Shown: piece after piece, positions 19,723-30,016 of the stretch
How the letters are laid out: each line of letters opens with the position of its first letter
How positions within the stretch are numbered: the first letter of the stretch is position 1
Source: Asparagopsis taxiformis
Lineage: Eukaryota; Rhodophyta; Florideophyceae; Bonnemaisoniales; Bonnemaisoniaceae
Direction: 5' to 3'
DNA: 64,000 nucleotides
NCBI GenBank assembly: GCA_030407315.1
Contig: JALQPE010002358.1
Location: 62,001 to 126,000 of the forward strand
Notes under the pieces: generated by a model
Databases searched by the model: none
Seen by the model: the letters and a program-made list of their open reading frames with translations, nothing else
What the model was told of the DNA's origin: nothing
Program-made: the position numbers and the translations under genes

Positions 19723-22700
19723 TCGGTCCTCCTAAAAACAAGTCGTACGCTCAGGATGGACCTGAAAGGAGTGTGAATGTTCGATGCGCTGATGCGCAAG
19801 TTAAGAGACCAGAAAAGCCAGGAAGGGCTGTTCCAAGGCAGGAGAAGGGCCGTGTAGAGCCGAGAGTCTTGGAAGCTGAATCAAATACTATTGTTGGGAA
19901 AGAAAGCATCACTACTGATGACCCTATACCAGTAGATCCATTATTGGTTTTCCATGGAAAGTTGAACGGATTACCAGTCAAAGTATTGAAAGATGATGGA
20001 TGCAATACCAACGTAGTAGGGGCCGAGTTTCTGAGGAAGCAGAAATCTCGAGGAAATTTCATGATTCAGAAAGAGAAAATACAAGTCTCGCACTCTCGAA
20101 AAGGTTCCACGGAAGAAGCATCTGAAGTAATCATCAAAGGAACATTGAATATGGGTTCACATACCTATACATCAAATTGGGTTGTTGCCAATTGTAGGTA
20201 TGATGTTCTTTTGGGGATGCCATGGCATGTCGCCCACAATCCAGTTATCGATTACAAAAAAAAGATTGTGAAATGTGGCCATCAGTTGCTTCACGCCTGT
20301 AAAGATCCTGATGATCCAAGGATTCATGTGACGAATCTTGGAGTGAGAAAATTCAGAAAAATGTTACGGAACAGGAAGAACAGTAATGACTTTGAAGTGT
20401 ATCAAGTGTTCGAAAAGGAAAATATTCAGGGAATGAAAGGTTCCAAACACAGTGAGAGGTTGGGGAAGTTACTGACAAAGTACCAGGAAGTGTTCAGAAG
20501 TGATCTTCCAGATGGACTTCCTCCCAAGCGAACAGTAGATCACGCGATCGATGTTCAGAAAGATGCTAAACCTCCACTGAGACCTCTATTTCAGCTGTCT
20601 CCCGCGGAACTAAGAGCAGCTAAGGAATATGTCGAGGAACTGCTGAAGAAAGGAAAAATAATATCAAGTAAGTCACCTTATGGAGCTCCTCTGTTCTTTG
20701 TCAAAGAGAAAGACAAGCTTCGTGGAGTAGTCGATTATCGAGCTTTGAATCGAATCACGAAGAGGAACAATGCTCCATTGCCGAGATCTGATGAGATGTT
20801 TGATCGCCTTGGGGGATCAAAACATTTTTCAAAACTAGACCTCAAGACGGGGTTCCATCAGATCAGGGTGAAGCCGGAAGACATCGAGAAAACAGCTTTT
20901 AATACAAAATATGGGCAGTTCGAATATCTTGTCATGCCTATGGGTTTATGTAACGCTCCTGCAACGTTTCAGACCTTGATGAACCAGATTTTCTATGATT
21001 GCATTGATGTTTTCTTGGTTGTTTACATGGATGATTTACTAGTATTCAGCAAAACGGAAGAGGAACATTTTCGGAATTTGGAAACTGTATTGGAACGTCT
21101 GAAGAGAAATGAATTGTACGTTTCTCCAAAGAAATGTGAATTCTTTCAGACAGAGATCGACTTCTTGGGATTTTTGGTTGGTAGAGACGGCATCAGGGTT
21201 AATCCAGAAAAGGTTGACGTCCTTAAAACCTGGCCAAAACCAAAATCATTGACAGAGTTGAGAAGTTTCCTTGGTCTCTTACAGTTTTTCCGAAGGTTCA
21301 TTCCGAAATTCTCTGGGATTGCGGCTCCATTGACGGATCTGACGAAGAAAGAAAAGGGTATTGGACAATGGGATGAAATCTGTGATGAAGCTTTCCAAAA
21401 GTTGAAAGATGCAATGATTCAGGCTCCAATATTAGTTGCACCTGATTGGAGAAAGGCCTTCCGAGGTCATGTTGATGCATCTCAGCTCGCTGTTGGTGGT
21501 ACTCTAACTCAGCTGGACGAGAATGGGAAGGATCGTGTTATTGCCTTCTACTCAAAGAAGTTATCATCCACTGAGGCAGATTATACAGCGAATGACCGAG
21601 AACTTTTGGCTTTGATTTGTTTCTTGGAAAGATTTCGATGTTACCTCGAAGGAGTTGAATTTGAAATATTCACAGACAACCAAGTGCTAAAGAGTTTCTT
21701 TTCGAAAGCCAAGTTGAGTCGAAAAGAAGCGAGATGGTTGGAAACTCTAGGTAACTTTGGTATATTCCCGATAACCCTCAAACCTGGAAAGATTCATGTA
21801 TTGGGTGATGTTTTATCAAGGGCTCCTCACGTTATAACTGGGCGAAATGCTTCATTTAGCAATATTGAAGTACCTGAAATCAATTTTGAGGACATTGTAA
21901 CCCGATATGATGATGACCAGTTCTTCGGACCAGTGGTAAGAGCCATGGAAGGAGATTTTCCTGAAGATGAGATTCAGAAACGGAAACTGGAAAAGATCAT
22001 ACCATTGTTTTGTCGTGAACGGGCGAGGCTATTTCACAATGGAAAGTTGTGTGTACCGAGAAGGTCTGTGTCCAGTATTTTGCAAATGGCACATGACTCT
22101 AGGATAAGCGGTCATTTCAAGTTCTTGAAGACGCTAGCAAGACTTGAAAAATTCCATTGGAGACACAAAGCCCGAGATGTCCGGAAGTATGTGGAGGGAT
22201 GCATGAAGTGTCAGCAATACAAAGACTCTAATCAGAAGAAGTTGACTGATCCAACTTCTTTAGAGATTCCTGAGAGAAGATGGGGATCTCTAGCAACCGA
22301 CATTATCGTAAGTCTACCCAAGACAAAAGACGGTTATGATGCCATAACTACCTGGGTAGACCGGTTGACGAGAAGAGTTCATTTTATCAAGTCAAGAGGT
22401 ACTGACACTGCTGAGGATGTTGCGAATGCATTCTTCTCCAACATATTCAAGCTTCATGGACTTCCTGACAATGTGGTATCGGATCGAGATAGAAAGTTTA
22501 CATCCAAGTTTTGGGATTGTTTGATGGAACTTTGTGGCGTTAAGCTCAAGATGTCTACGAGCAGGCACCCACAGACGGATGGCACGTCCGAAATCATGAA
22601 TCGGATGATTGAGAACTATCTTCGGTGCTATTGTTCCTATAACCAAGACAATTGGGATGAACTTCTACCATCTGCAGAGTTTTCCTACAATTCTGCTGTT

Positions 22701-23204
22701 TCTGAAGATCTAGGTATGTCCCCTTTTGAGCTGGACCTGGGATGGATTCCAAAGTCTCCTTTGGACTTTGTGTCTGGAAATGAGATACCTGTGCAAAGTG
22801 TTGAGGAATTCAAGAAACGGCTTACAGCTTCTCTTGAAGATGCTAAGTACTCTTACAACATTGCGAAAGCAGCACAGAGTGCGTATGCATCCAGAAAGTT
22901 CAAGGATCCAGACTATAGGGTGGGATCCAAGTTATGGATTAACAGGTCTTTGTTCAGGGATGCATACTCCCAGTCTCAGGAAAAGGAGAAGTTGACAGCA
23001 AGACGTTTTGGACCGTTTGTTGTGAAGGAATTGATTGGCAAAAATGCAGTTAGGTTGGATCTTCCTGATCATATCAAGATTCATCCTGTTGTTAATGTCA
23101 GTCACACAATTCCTCATATAGAACAACCGAGTGATATTGCTGCTCCAATACCTCCTGTACCGGCCCCTGTCCCTGCTATTGAAGGTGATGAAATCGAGGT
23201 TTAA
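19686..23204 (+). CDS. Gypsy pol: PR, RT, RNase H, integrase
   Basis: 1172 codons, phase -1 relative to gag. Protease region VLKDDGCNTNVVG has DDG where most have D(S/T)G. RT: GVVDYRALN, FEYLVMPMGLCNAPATFQ, catalytic YMDDLLVFS. RNase H: GHVDASQLAVGG, TANDRELLAL, FTDNQVLKSF. Integrase: zinc-binding H...H...CMKCQQ, ATDIIVSLP, VSDRDRKFTS, and the glutamate in DGTSEIMNRMI. The C-terminal GPY/F module is GPFVVKELIGKNAVRLDLP, then HPVVNVSHTIPH. It ends EGDEIEV at TAA 23202-23204; the same frame then encodes a chromodomain-like tail. Apart from that stop all motifs are intact, so this copy may still be mobile. Confidence 0.95.
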   Translation: MGSTKFLSTGKLVGPPKNKSYAQDGPERSVNVRCADAQVKRPEKPGRAVPRQEKGRVEPRVLEAESNTIVGKESITTDDPIPVDPLLVFHGKLNGLPVKVLKDDGCNTNVVGAEFLRKQKSRGNFMIQKEKIQVSHSRKGSTEEASEVIIKGTLNMGSHTYTSNWVVANCRYDVLLGMPWHVAHNPVIDYKKKIVKCGHQLLHACKDPDDPRIHVTNLGVRKFRKMLRNRKNSNDFEVYQVFEKENIQGMKGSKHSERLGKLLTKYQEVFRSDLPDGLPPKRTVDHAIDVQKDAKPPLRPLFQLSPAELRAAKEYVEELLKKGKIISSKSPYGAPLFFVKEKDKLRGVVDYRALNRITKRNNAPLPRSDEMFDRLGGSKHFSKLDLKTGFHQIRVKPEDIEKTAFNTKYGQFEYLVMPMGLCNAPATFQTLMNQIFYDCIDVFLVVYMDDLLVFSKTEEEHFRNLETVLERLKRNELYVSPKKCEFFQTEIDFLGFLVGRDGIRVNPEKVDVLKTWPKPKSLTELRSFLGLLQFFRRFIPKFSGIAAPLTDLTKKEKGIGQWDEICDEAFQKLKDAMIQAPILVAPDWRKAFRGHVDASQLAVGGTLTQLDENGKDRVIAFYSKKLSSTEADYTANDRELLALICFLERFRCYLEGVEFEIFTDNQVLKSFFSKAKLSRKEARWLETLGNFGIFPITLKPGKIHVLGDVLSRAPHVITGRNASFSNIEVPEINFEDIVTRYDDDQFFGPVVRAMEGDFPEDEIQKRKLEKIIPLFCRERARLFHNGKLCVPRRSVSSILQMAHDSRISGHFKFLKTLARLEKFHWRHKARDVRKYVEGCMKCQQYKDSNQKKLTDPTSLEIPERRWGSLATDIIVSLPKTKDGYDAITTWVDRLTRRVHFIKSRGTDTAEDVANAFFSNIFKLHGLPDNVVSDRDRKFTSKFWDCLMELCGVKLKMSTSRHPQTDGTSEIMNRMIENYLRCYCSYNQDNWDELLPSAEFSYNSAVSEDLGMSPFELDLGWIPKSPLDFVSGNEIPVQSVEEFKKRLTASLEDAKYSYNIAKAAQSAYASRKFKDPDYRVGSKLWINRSLFRDAYSQSQEKEKLTARRFGPFVVKELIGKNAVRLDLPDHIKIHPVVNVSHTIPHIEQPSDIAAPIPPVPAPVPAIEGDEIEV

Positions 23205-23389
23205 GCGATCTTGAATCATAGAAAAAGAGGACGAGGATATCAGTTCCTAACCTTGATGAAAGGTAGTCCTACGCATGATGCTTCATGGCAACCTACGAGG
23301 GATTTCATAGACAGAGATGGCACGAAGACTGGAATATGGTTAGAATACATCCGGAAGAAGAATATTCTACCGGAATATCATGATGAATA
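23205..23389 (+). pseudogene. Chromodomain-like tail separated from pol by one TAA
   Basis: Directly after the pol stop, in the same frame, the sequence reads AILNHRKRGRGYQFLTLMKG and then DASWQPTRDF ... EYIRKKNILPEY to a TAA at 23387-23389. This is the usual chromodomain layout at the end of chromovirus integrases (a strand pair, a D-x-S/T-W-Q/E-P signature and a terminal helix). TAA differs from the glutamate codon GAA by one base. Confidence 0.65.
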
Positions 23390-23415
23390 ACTAAGTTGAT
23401 GAGGACATCAACTGT

Positions 23416-23431
23416 GTGAGGGGGGGAATAG
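23416..23431 (+). promoter_or_regulatory. Gypsy polypurine tract
   Basis: TGAGGGGGGGAATAG lies immediately before the 3' LTR. Confidence 0.7.
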
Positions 23432-23792
23432 TGTAACGAACTGAAGCTGATGCCAGCAATGGCCAGCATAAACTAGTGTATTCTAGACACTACAAGTTAC
23501 ACTAAGTTTACTCATATACTATAGGCTGCTAGAAAGTAACTTGCTGTTACGCCTAGAAGTATCTAGTTGGCTATGTCATCGAGTGATGTCATGATGGCAT
23601 CATGTTAGATTTATTTTGATGACATAATTTTATTTAGATTAGTATTTTCTAGAATTAGTTCGACATCGAACTACAATTCTATGGTGGGTATAAAAAGGCA
23701 TGGTCAACTCCGGTCTTGGGGGATCGGAGGCATCATCGATCATTCAACGAAAACAACTACCACTCAGCTATCCCGTATACACATTCGTTTCA
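23432..23792 (+). repeat. Gypsy 3' LTR
   Basis: 361 bp, identical by eye to 17792-18152, followed by the target duplication ATGGT. Confidence 0.95.
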
Positions 23793-23797
23793 ATGGT

Positions 23798-24580
23798 GAT
23801 CCGCATATGGTTGGAATGATAGGATCCATCCACATTTCAGATGTTCCTATTCCTATGAAGCGCTTGTCGAAACACGCATCGTTTTCCATAGGTGCTACAA
23901 TTCGCTGTCGGGTATTATCGCTCAACCCATCACGAGGCAAAGCTTATCATTCGGCTAAGAAATCATTAGTGTCCCCAAAGTTCCTTTGCTCACATCATAC
24001 GAGGATGCTGAAATAGCGTCTAAACCAACTGAAGGGCCGCAAAGCGAGAACCAGAAAGAACTGGTGTTTGCGGGTTCTGTCTGTGCAGTTACAGAAAAGG
24101 GCAATGTGCTCGTAGAGTTTTGCAACGGAGTGGTTGGGCTTGTTCCAACTGCTGAACTATGCATGGACTTGAAGAAATAGTCCTCAGAATATACTCGCGC
24201 AGACATTGAATCGGTTTCCCTCCGGTTGGTCAAACTGTGAATGTCAGAGTTCTGAGATTCGACTCGAAGCACCGTCGCATTGTGCTTTCAATGCGCCTTT
24301 CTTCCATCAAGACGTCTCTGAATCTGTTAGAATCGGATCCGCGTTTCAAACTTGCCAATCTTGTGCAAGGCAAGTTGACGGGAGTGACTCTTCTTGCAAG
24401 CATTTCATTGTTTCAGTTTCATCCAGTAGGTCCTCTGCTGAGATCATGGATCCCGTAGATGAAGACACAGAAATGTCTGATGCTAATGACTCAACAGGCC
24501 CTGAAGATGGTAAGGGTGATGTCGTTGAATGCCATCTACCCTTTGGTCACCTTTCTGATGTTAGTGGAATGACTTGAACG
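23798..24580 (+). pseudogene. RRP5: RRP5/PDCD11-like gene, 3' part beyond the gypsy insertion
   Basis: The frame continues exactly from the upstream half: DPHMVGMIGSIHISDVPIP, FSIGATIRCRVLSLNPS and KKSLV. The KKSLV...LTSYEDA signature between S1 repeats is characteristic of RRP5. A run of C at 23972-23975 has one base too few, so LTSYEDAEI and the next S1 repeat (GSVCAVTEKGNVLVEFCNG) are in another frame, ending at TAG 24178. Another shift follows; NVRVLRFDSKHRRIVLSM (24240 on) is again S1-like. Several independent shifts mean the gene was probably already dead or decaying apart from the transposon. Confidence 0.7.
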
Positions 24581-25905
24581 GATCTGGTAGGTGTGAGAAC
24601 TTTGAAACGATTTGTGCGTGATGAGCACACCTGCGAGCAGAAATTGGCCACGAGTTTGTAAACGCAGTTTCGGTCATCGGCGACATTTCGAAAATGACGA
24701 TAAAATGCTTGGCTGATAGAAGGTCGACCAGGTCGATAAGCAGGGTTTCGTGCTGCCCCTCCGACGGGTCAATCTGTTCAAAATGTGGAAACCAGCGTGG
24801 GAAGGTACGCTAAACTAGTGCACGGAAATGAAGGAGAAGAGATTGTACGGTGCGTCCTGTCCGAGCTGAATGAACCAGATGCCGCGTTGAGACTAAGAGC
24901 AGATTTGAAGCAGACGAGCAAGCTGTCTGAGACGTGTTGTTTTGCCTCCACCGCCCTTGCTAATGCCGCCGCAGCTTCTGCAAGACAGACAATTTCGCGC
25001 GGCTACACTAGTATGCAGATCGTTGACAGGGAGGCTCTGAGCTCCGCAAGTCGACGCGGCACCCTGGAAATGCCCGTCGACCGACCGTACGAGGAAACAG
25101 TCGAGGATGAATCGCAACCTCGCGCCGGCACTAACAGAACTTCTTCCACTATGTTCACTAAAAAGCGTCCAGCCAGTCTCTGTCCATCGCAAACAGAGCG
25201 CCTCGCCCCGAGATGGCACCCTCTCTCTGCAAACCGTTTTTACCGCTGGTGTTGATGCAAACCCTCCAAACAAGAGGCAGGGAACCGCTGCACCGTTTCA
25301 GAATAATGTATGCGTGTCGCCCGCAATTCACGATCTGCAACAGCACCACAAGCAAATCGAATTCGATCAAATTCCCGGCGTTCTTCGTCGTGAGGTTTCT
25401 TAACAACTGCCCAATGCTAGGGGAAGAGCAGCACAATTGACTGCCCAACAACGCCAAAAAGCAATGGCGCAAGTAGCTGACCGAGGAAATGGCTCGAAAT
25501 TTCTACCGCAACATGCCGGAGCTAAGAAACCCTTGTCAAGAAATGACCTGCGCTACTTACCCAGGCAGGGTTCACGGCAAAGTCGAGCGTAGCTGCGAGG
25601 CTAGGACAATTGGCGGTGGGACGATATTTCGCATGCGCAAGTGTCCAACGGAAGGCGGTCGAAAAATATTGCGATTTCTCAGACAGGTACTGCACAGATT
25701 GTGGCTGGCAGTAACGCAGTCGGGTAAGATATGCCAGCGAATGCTGAAACTCTGCGAGAGACAAACGAGGGTATGTTGTACACGCTTCGTAATAAAATTG
25801 AGCATGTTCGGCTATGGCAGGATGGAAACAGTTCGTTGCCAATTGGGACAAATGTCTGCCAACGCACCTGGTGGCAAGAAGCCGCAAGGGAACGTGTAGT
25901 CGTCA
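24581..25905. other. Degenerate coding-like stretch, no gene recognised
   Basis: Short overlapping frames on both strands. A plus frame at about 24785-25255 reads RYAKLVHGNEGEEIVRCVLS and is Ala/Arg-rich, but I recognise nothing. The right end may contain the eroded 5' part of the Sel1-repeat gene that follows. Confidence 0.35.
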
Positions 25906-27224
25906 ATGGGCGGATCGAAGGATGTGTCGAGAGCGCTATATTTGCTTGAGAATGGTGCGGTTGAGGCAGACGAAGATGCTTATGTCATGACGAAAATCGT
26001 GGAATTATCTTGTGCGGCGCGACTGGCAATGAGGAGCACGTCGTCCGAGCCATGCAAATGTCCAAAACACATTGTGATGGCTGTTATCACATGCATGACG
26101 CTCCAAATCTCGTCTTCCGCATAATATCCGAATATCGACAAAGACACGGCCTATCAACCAAAACAAGTTACGCAGTCCTACTGTTGGAAAAGTGTATTGA
26201 AAATGGAACGATGGTCATGTCATGATCATTCTAGCTGATTTACTTTTCGTGGGTGCGCCGGGCATTGAGAGAGATGCCGAACGTGGTTGGCAACTTTGTG
26301 CGACTGCGCTCGAGCTCGGTTTTGATCAGCATATGTTGTGTTCTAGGATTGAACATAGTGTGCGCAGTATTGTTTATGAATCATGGCGGACATCTGAGAA
26401 TGTTATTTTGGCAATACAATTATGTGAGCTGTATATAGAAAAGGGTAACAGCCACTATACAGAATTGCTGTTAGCTGAAATACTCATGGCTGAAGGTGCG
26501 GGTGTCGACAAGGATGCTCATCGTGCACTGCAGCTATGCGAAATTATCTTCGCCGTAGCCAAACTTGCGGGGGAGTCTTTAATATCCTGAGGAATGTTGC
26601 TATGGTACGTATGGCATACAAAGAGATGTGTGTTTTGCAGTCCAACTATGCGAGATGTGTGTCGAGAAGAAAAATGACGAGACGGCCATGATGATGCTGG
26701 TTGAGATCTTCCTAAGTGGAGCCCCAGGTATCGAACGAAACGTTGATCGCGCGATAGACTTGTGTGAAAAGTCATTGAGCCTGCGATTAAGGGTATTCCA
26801 ATCCTGTCATGATATAATTGGTCTTGCGAAGATATTGGTCTACAAAAGATTCGGTACAAGTGAAGATGTGGCTGCTGCATTGCAGTTATGTGAGGTGTGT
26901 ATCGAGAAGGCGAATGAAACTGATGCGATGCTGTTGCTAGCTGAGCTGCTATCGACGCAATGTTCAGATGTTGAAAACATGAATAATCGTGTGATTAGTC
27001 TGTGTCAGAAGTATCTGGAAATAGACAGATCCTGCTACGGGTGGGCTGCTCTCGTGAAGAAGAAGTTGACGGAAATAACTCGCAGAGAACCCAATAGCGC
27101 GATTCTCCGGTCCGAAACCGGTGATGACGAAGCGAACGTTTTTGATTACATGGTGCGAAGTGTTCCATGGTGGGCTCTTGTTGCTGCGGCAGTACGGACT
27201 GCTATCAGTGTTATGGTATCGTAA
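25906..27224 (+). pseudogene. Sel1-like repeat protein, frameshifted
   Basis: Units of about 36-40 residues recur: LADLLFVGAPGIERDAERGW, LAEILMAEGAGVDKDAHRAL, LVEIFLSGAPGIERNVDRAI, LAELLSTQCSDVENMNNRVI, each followed by LCE/LCQ and alternating with AIQLCELYIEKGN-type helices. This is the Sel1 variant of the TPR fold, a protein-interaction scaffold found in ER-quality-control and signalling proteins. Frames change near 26220 and between 26580 and 26628, so at least two shifts break it. The last 25 residues (PWWALVAAAVRTAISVMV) are hydrophobic and could anchor it in a membrane. Confidence 0.65.
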
Positions 27225-27336
27225 TTTTCAAAGCGAGATGCGGAAAACGCAAGGTGGTGTGAATCCAGAGTATCTATTGATGGCATTGTTGCATCAGACA
27301 TTAATGTCACTACTGAGTTTGAGATCAAAAAATGTA

Positions 27337-28180
27337 GTAAATTTACTGCCTGAGGCATTAAAAATCACTGCCTGAACAATGTAGTGCCTGATGTTGAAAC
27401 GAATTGGTCGCTTACCGAGCGTTTACTGAATCTGCGAGCTCACTACATAATTTGTATTCTCGCCGAGGTGCGCCGGCGGTGCTAAGGACAGCCTGTTCAA
27501 GGCTGCTCCAGACAGACTGTCACTGACAGTCTGTCCTAGCAAGCACCCGCTGCCAATCTGGTACACGTGGGCTTCTCTATCATATCATCCACACGTATAC
27601 ACTTATCATAACATTTTCCCTCTGCCATGATGGCAACCCATCTTGGCATTTCTAATTACTAATTGAAACTATGACAAACAAATTGAAACTTCAGACGCTA
27701 ATATCTCCATGAAGAAAGGTCGTAGAAGCTTCGGAGAAGTTGCTACCCGACTAATTCGGGCACGCTGAACACGATGAGATAGGTTTCAGAGCGCTCAGAC
27801 CACTCCTTCATAGAGAAATCGAGGGTCAAAGTTTTCTCACGTAATTGAGCCCCTCAGGGCCAATTCCAGTGCTTCAACACCTGAGGCAGTAAAATTACTA
27901 TTTTAATTTTTTCAGTTCTAGTGCCGCAGGCAGTAAAATACAAAATTTCCTGGCAGTACGGTATGTAGCAGAATTCAGTACTGTACGATAGCAAATTCTA
28001 GTAATTTTTGCTGGTACCACAGGGCAGTAGTGCAATGCAGTGATTTTTGATGATTTTTGCAATGGAATGTACTGCCATACAGTACTGCCCTGGCAAATGA
28101 CCTGGCATTAGAATCAGGCAGTAAAATATACTGGCTCCGGCAGTGAATTGTACTGCCTGCAAGTACTGCCTTGATAGTAA
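27337..28180. repeat. Cluster of GGCAGTA / TACTGCC motifs
   Basis: I count about ten exact GGCAGTA words in the two orientations at 27337-27345 and 27880-28180, plus near matches, in some 370 bp once the solo LTR at 27392-27879 is removed. Many are in inverted pairs (CAGTACTGCC). The AT-rich background and lack of coding signal suggest protein-binding sites, for example subterminal repeats of a DNA transposon or a promoter array for the gene at 28493. Confidence 0.55.
27392..27879 (-). mobile_element. Solo copia LTR, minus orientation
   Basis: 488 bp, inverted copy of the copia LTR, TGTTGAAAC...TTCAACA. Flanked by a perfect 5-bp duplication CCTGA (27387-27391 and 27880-27884). Solo LTRs arise by recombination between the two LTRs of a full element. 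Confidence 0.95.
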
Positions 28181-28492
28181 TTGGTGATTGGTATTTTCTG
28201 AGATTCAATTTTGCCATAGTTGTCCAGGATAGGGTTGTACAATGTGTTCGCATGTGAGTTCAAGTAGAGAAGAGAGGAAACTATTCTGAAGCTACTAGTA
28301 GTGAGAAGTGTAGAGGATGCATGGTCACATGGAAATGACCGTTACAAAAAAGGTAGGAGAAAATCGGTCGTTTTCCGAGGATATGAGTAGAGTAGTTGGC
28401 ATTATTTGTTACTATTGCTAGCATTCTCGTTACAGGAAAAGCGTTTGGAGTGACACTCTGCGATTGGAACGAGAGGCGAAGTTTGACGGAAG

Positions 28493-30016
28493 ATGGAATC
28501 TCAGCATCGTGAGGAAAATCCAAATGACTGCCTAGCAGGGATTATTCGAGAGGGATTCAGGACAGTGACTGGGGAAGTTCGTCGTATTGGGGAGAGGATG
28601 GATGAAATCGACGATGATCGAACGTCCCAATGCCAGCAAATCGAAAAGCTGATGAGTCGCGTCGAGTTTATAGTAACGGAATTACAGGGTGTGAAAGACA
28701 TCTGTGATGGTTTATTACAGCAGAGTCAGGGCAATTCGAAGAAGGGGATGACTGACAAGGACAGGGACCGTTTGCGCATCTCGCAGTCAGCAGAACTATC
28801 GTTTTCTTACAATTTTCTGTGTGCAGTATTTGGAACTGTTGTACCTTTGCTTGTCGACAAGATTGATGCTGGGGCGACAATTTACACCAACCAAGGAGTC
28901 TACGACCTCCGTGGTTGCAGGTTGCTCTCTGCAATGATGTTTACGAAGCAGAGCAATGACAAGAGAGATGTGTTCCAATCCAACACCGGGAAGAACAACA
29001 TCGAGCTTCGATTCCAAGTGGTGATGTCTCTACTGCGGAACATTCAGAAGGAAAAGTCGGGTACAGGCCGTACAGTGGAAGACTCGAGCTCTGGACGCGA
29101 TTCGAATGTGTTCAACGTCTGGAAGGAGAACAAGTACATTCCGGACAAAATAATCGAAGAAGTTGTTTATGGTGCCACTGGCGATGGCCGAAACCAGCCT
29201 GCAGGAAGCATTGACGGAGGGGCTAGGAAGCGGAGGAAAACAGATGGAAATGGTGGACAGTTGAGCAAGCGTGAAATATCTTCGGCTGTTACGAAAGTTG
29301 CGCTGACAAAGGTGCTCGGTTTCCAGAACAAGTCTAGAGAGCAGATACGCCATCGATTCCTTGTCGAACTGGGGTTCGCTCTAGTGTTGGAAACGGACGC
29401 CTCTATCACTTTCGAGTTTCCAACTCACGATCTCATTCGAGATATGGATGTTATCCCCGATACCCGTGTGACCAACGGAAATCTAAGGCCTGAGGAACGG
29501 AAAGTTGTGGATGACAAGAATTCCGCGATCTTGATACAATTCATCGCTGAGCGGAAAGAGATGGTCGTCATCATTCAGTACGAAGTCGAGATATCGGTAT
29601 GTGTGGCGAAAAGGATGATTCGAAGGAGAATCAATATCCTGGAGGTAGCCCTGAACACTGCAATTGCTTTCCTTCAATGCACGAGTAGAATGGTTTTCCT
29701 GCGACGTTCCTGCAATTCACTCAGATTTGTCTATGCAATCGCTTCCGGGATTCTAGGAATTTTCAAGGTACAATCAGGTCAGACCTTCGAAGAAAGTGTA
29801 CAAGACGAGCTCAAACAATTAGGAAAGGCGATGTTGCCGAGTGACCGAATCTGTAAGAGGCATCTCTGCGAAGATGTACTGACAATTACTAACGAAAAAT
29901 TCGATGAACAACACTTGGAACAGCGTAGTACCGCGTTTGAGGAGGGTAGCGGACATGGAAATGAAGAAGATGGGAGTGAAAGCTACGTTGAAGTTTCCCT
30001 TGATGAGGAAGATTGA
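28493..30016 (+). CDS. X1: coiled-coil protein of unknown function (family X)
   Basis: 507 residues from ATG 28493. Residues 15-80 are heptad-rich (IREGFRTVTGEVRRIGERMD), a likely coiled coil. A central region has W...YIPDKIIEEVVYG, a basic stretch ARKRRK that could be a nuclear signal, then a helix pair VTKVALTKVLGFQNKSREQI at about residues 264-283. Related helices occur in X3 (54.6 kb) and more weakly in X2 (50.0 kb). The C-terminus is acidic. I do not recognise the family. It is convergent with Y1, and the X3/Y2 pair is arranged the same way, so X and Y proteins may work together. The frame is intact. Confidence 0.7.
   Translation: MESQHREENPNDCLAGIIREGFRTVTGEVRRIGERMDEIDDDRTSQCQQIEKLMSRVEFIVTELQGVKDICDGLLQQSQGNSKKGMTDKDRDRLRISQSAELSFSYNFLCAVFGTVVPLLVDKIDAGATIYTNQGVYDLRGCRLLSAMMFTKQSNDKRDVFQSNTGKNNIELRFQVVMSLLRNIQKEKSGTGRTVEDSSSGRDSNVFNVWKENKYIPDKIIEEVVYGATGDGRNQPAGSIDGGARKRRKTDGNGGQLSKREISSAVTKVALTKVLGFQNKSREQIRHRFLVELGFALVLETDASITFEFPTHDLIRDMDVIPDTRVTNGNLRPEERKVVDDKNSAILIQFIAERKEMVVIIQYEVEISVCVAKRMIRRRINILEVALNTAIAFLQCTSRMVFLRRSCNSLRFVYAIASGILGIFKVQSGQTFEESVQDELKQLGKAMLPSDRICKRHLCEDVLTITNEKFDEQHLEQRSTAFEEGSGHGNEEDGSESYVEVSLDEED

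Larger units (their letters stand above)
17792..23792 (+). mobile_element. Young Ty3/gypsy LTR retrotransposon inserted in RRP5
   Basis: Two 361-bp LTRs (17792-18152 and 23432-23792), TGTAAC...TTTCA, show no difference by eye. They are flanked by a perfect 5-bp target duplication ATGGT (17787-17791 and 23793-23797). Removing element plus one ATGGT restores the RRP5 frame across the site (LSIDG then DPHMVGMIGSIH). Gag and pol are both open and overlap in a -1 relation. The element has a polypurine tract and a highly structured leader. The one visible lesion is a TAA before the chromodomain-like tail. Confidence 0.95.
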
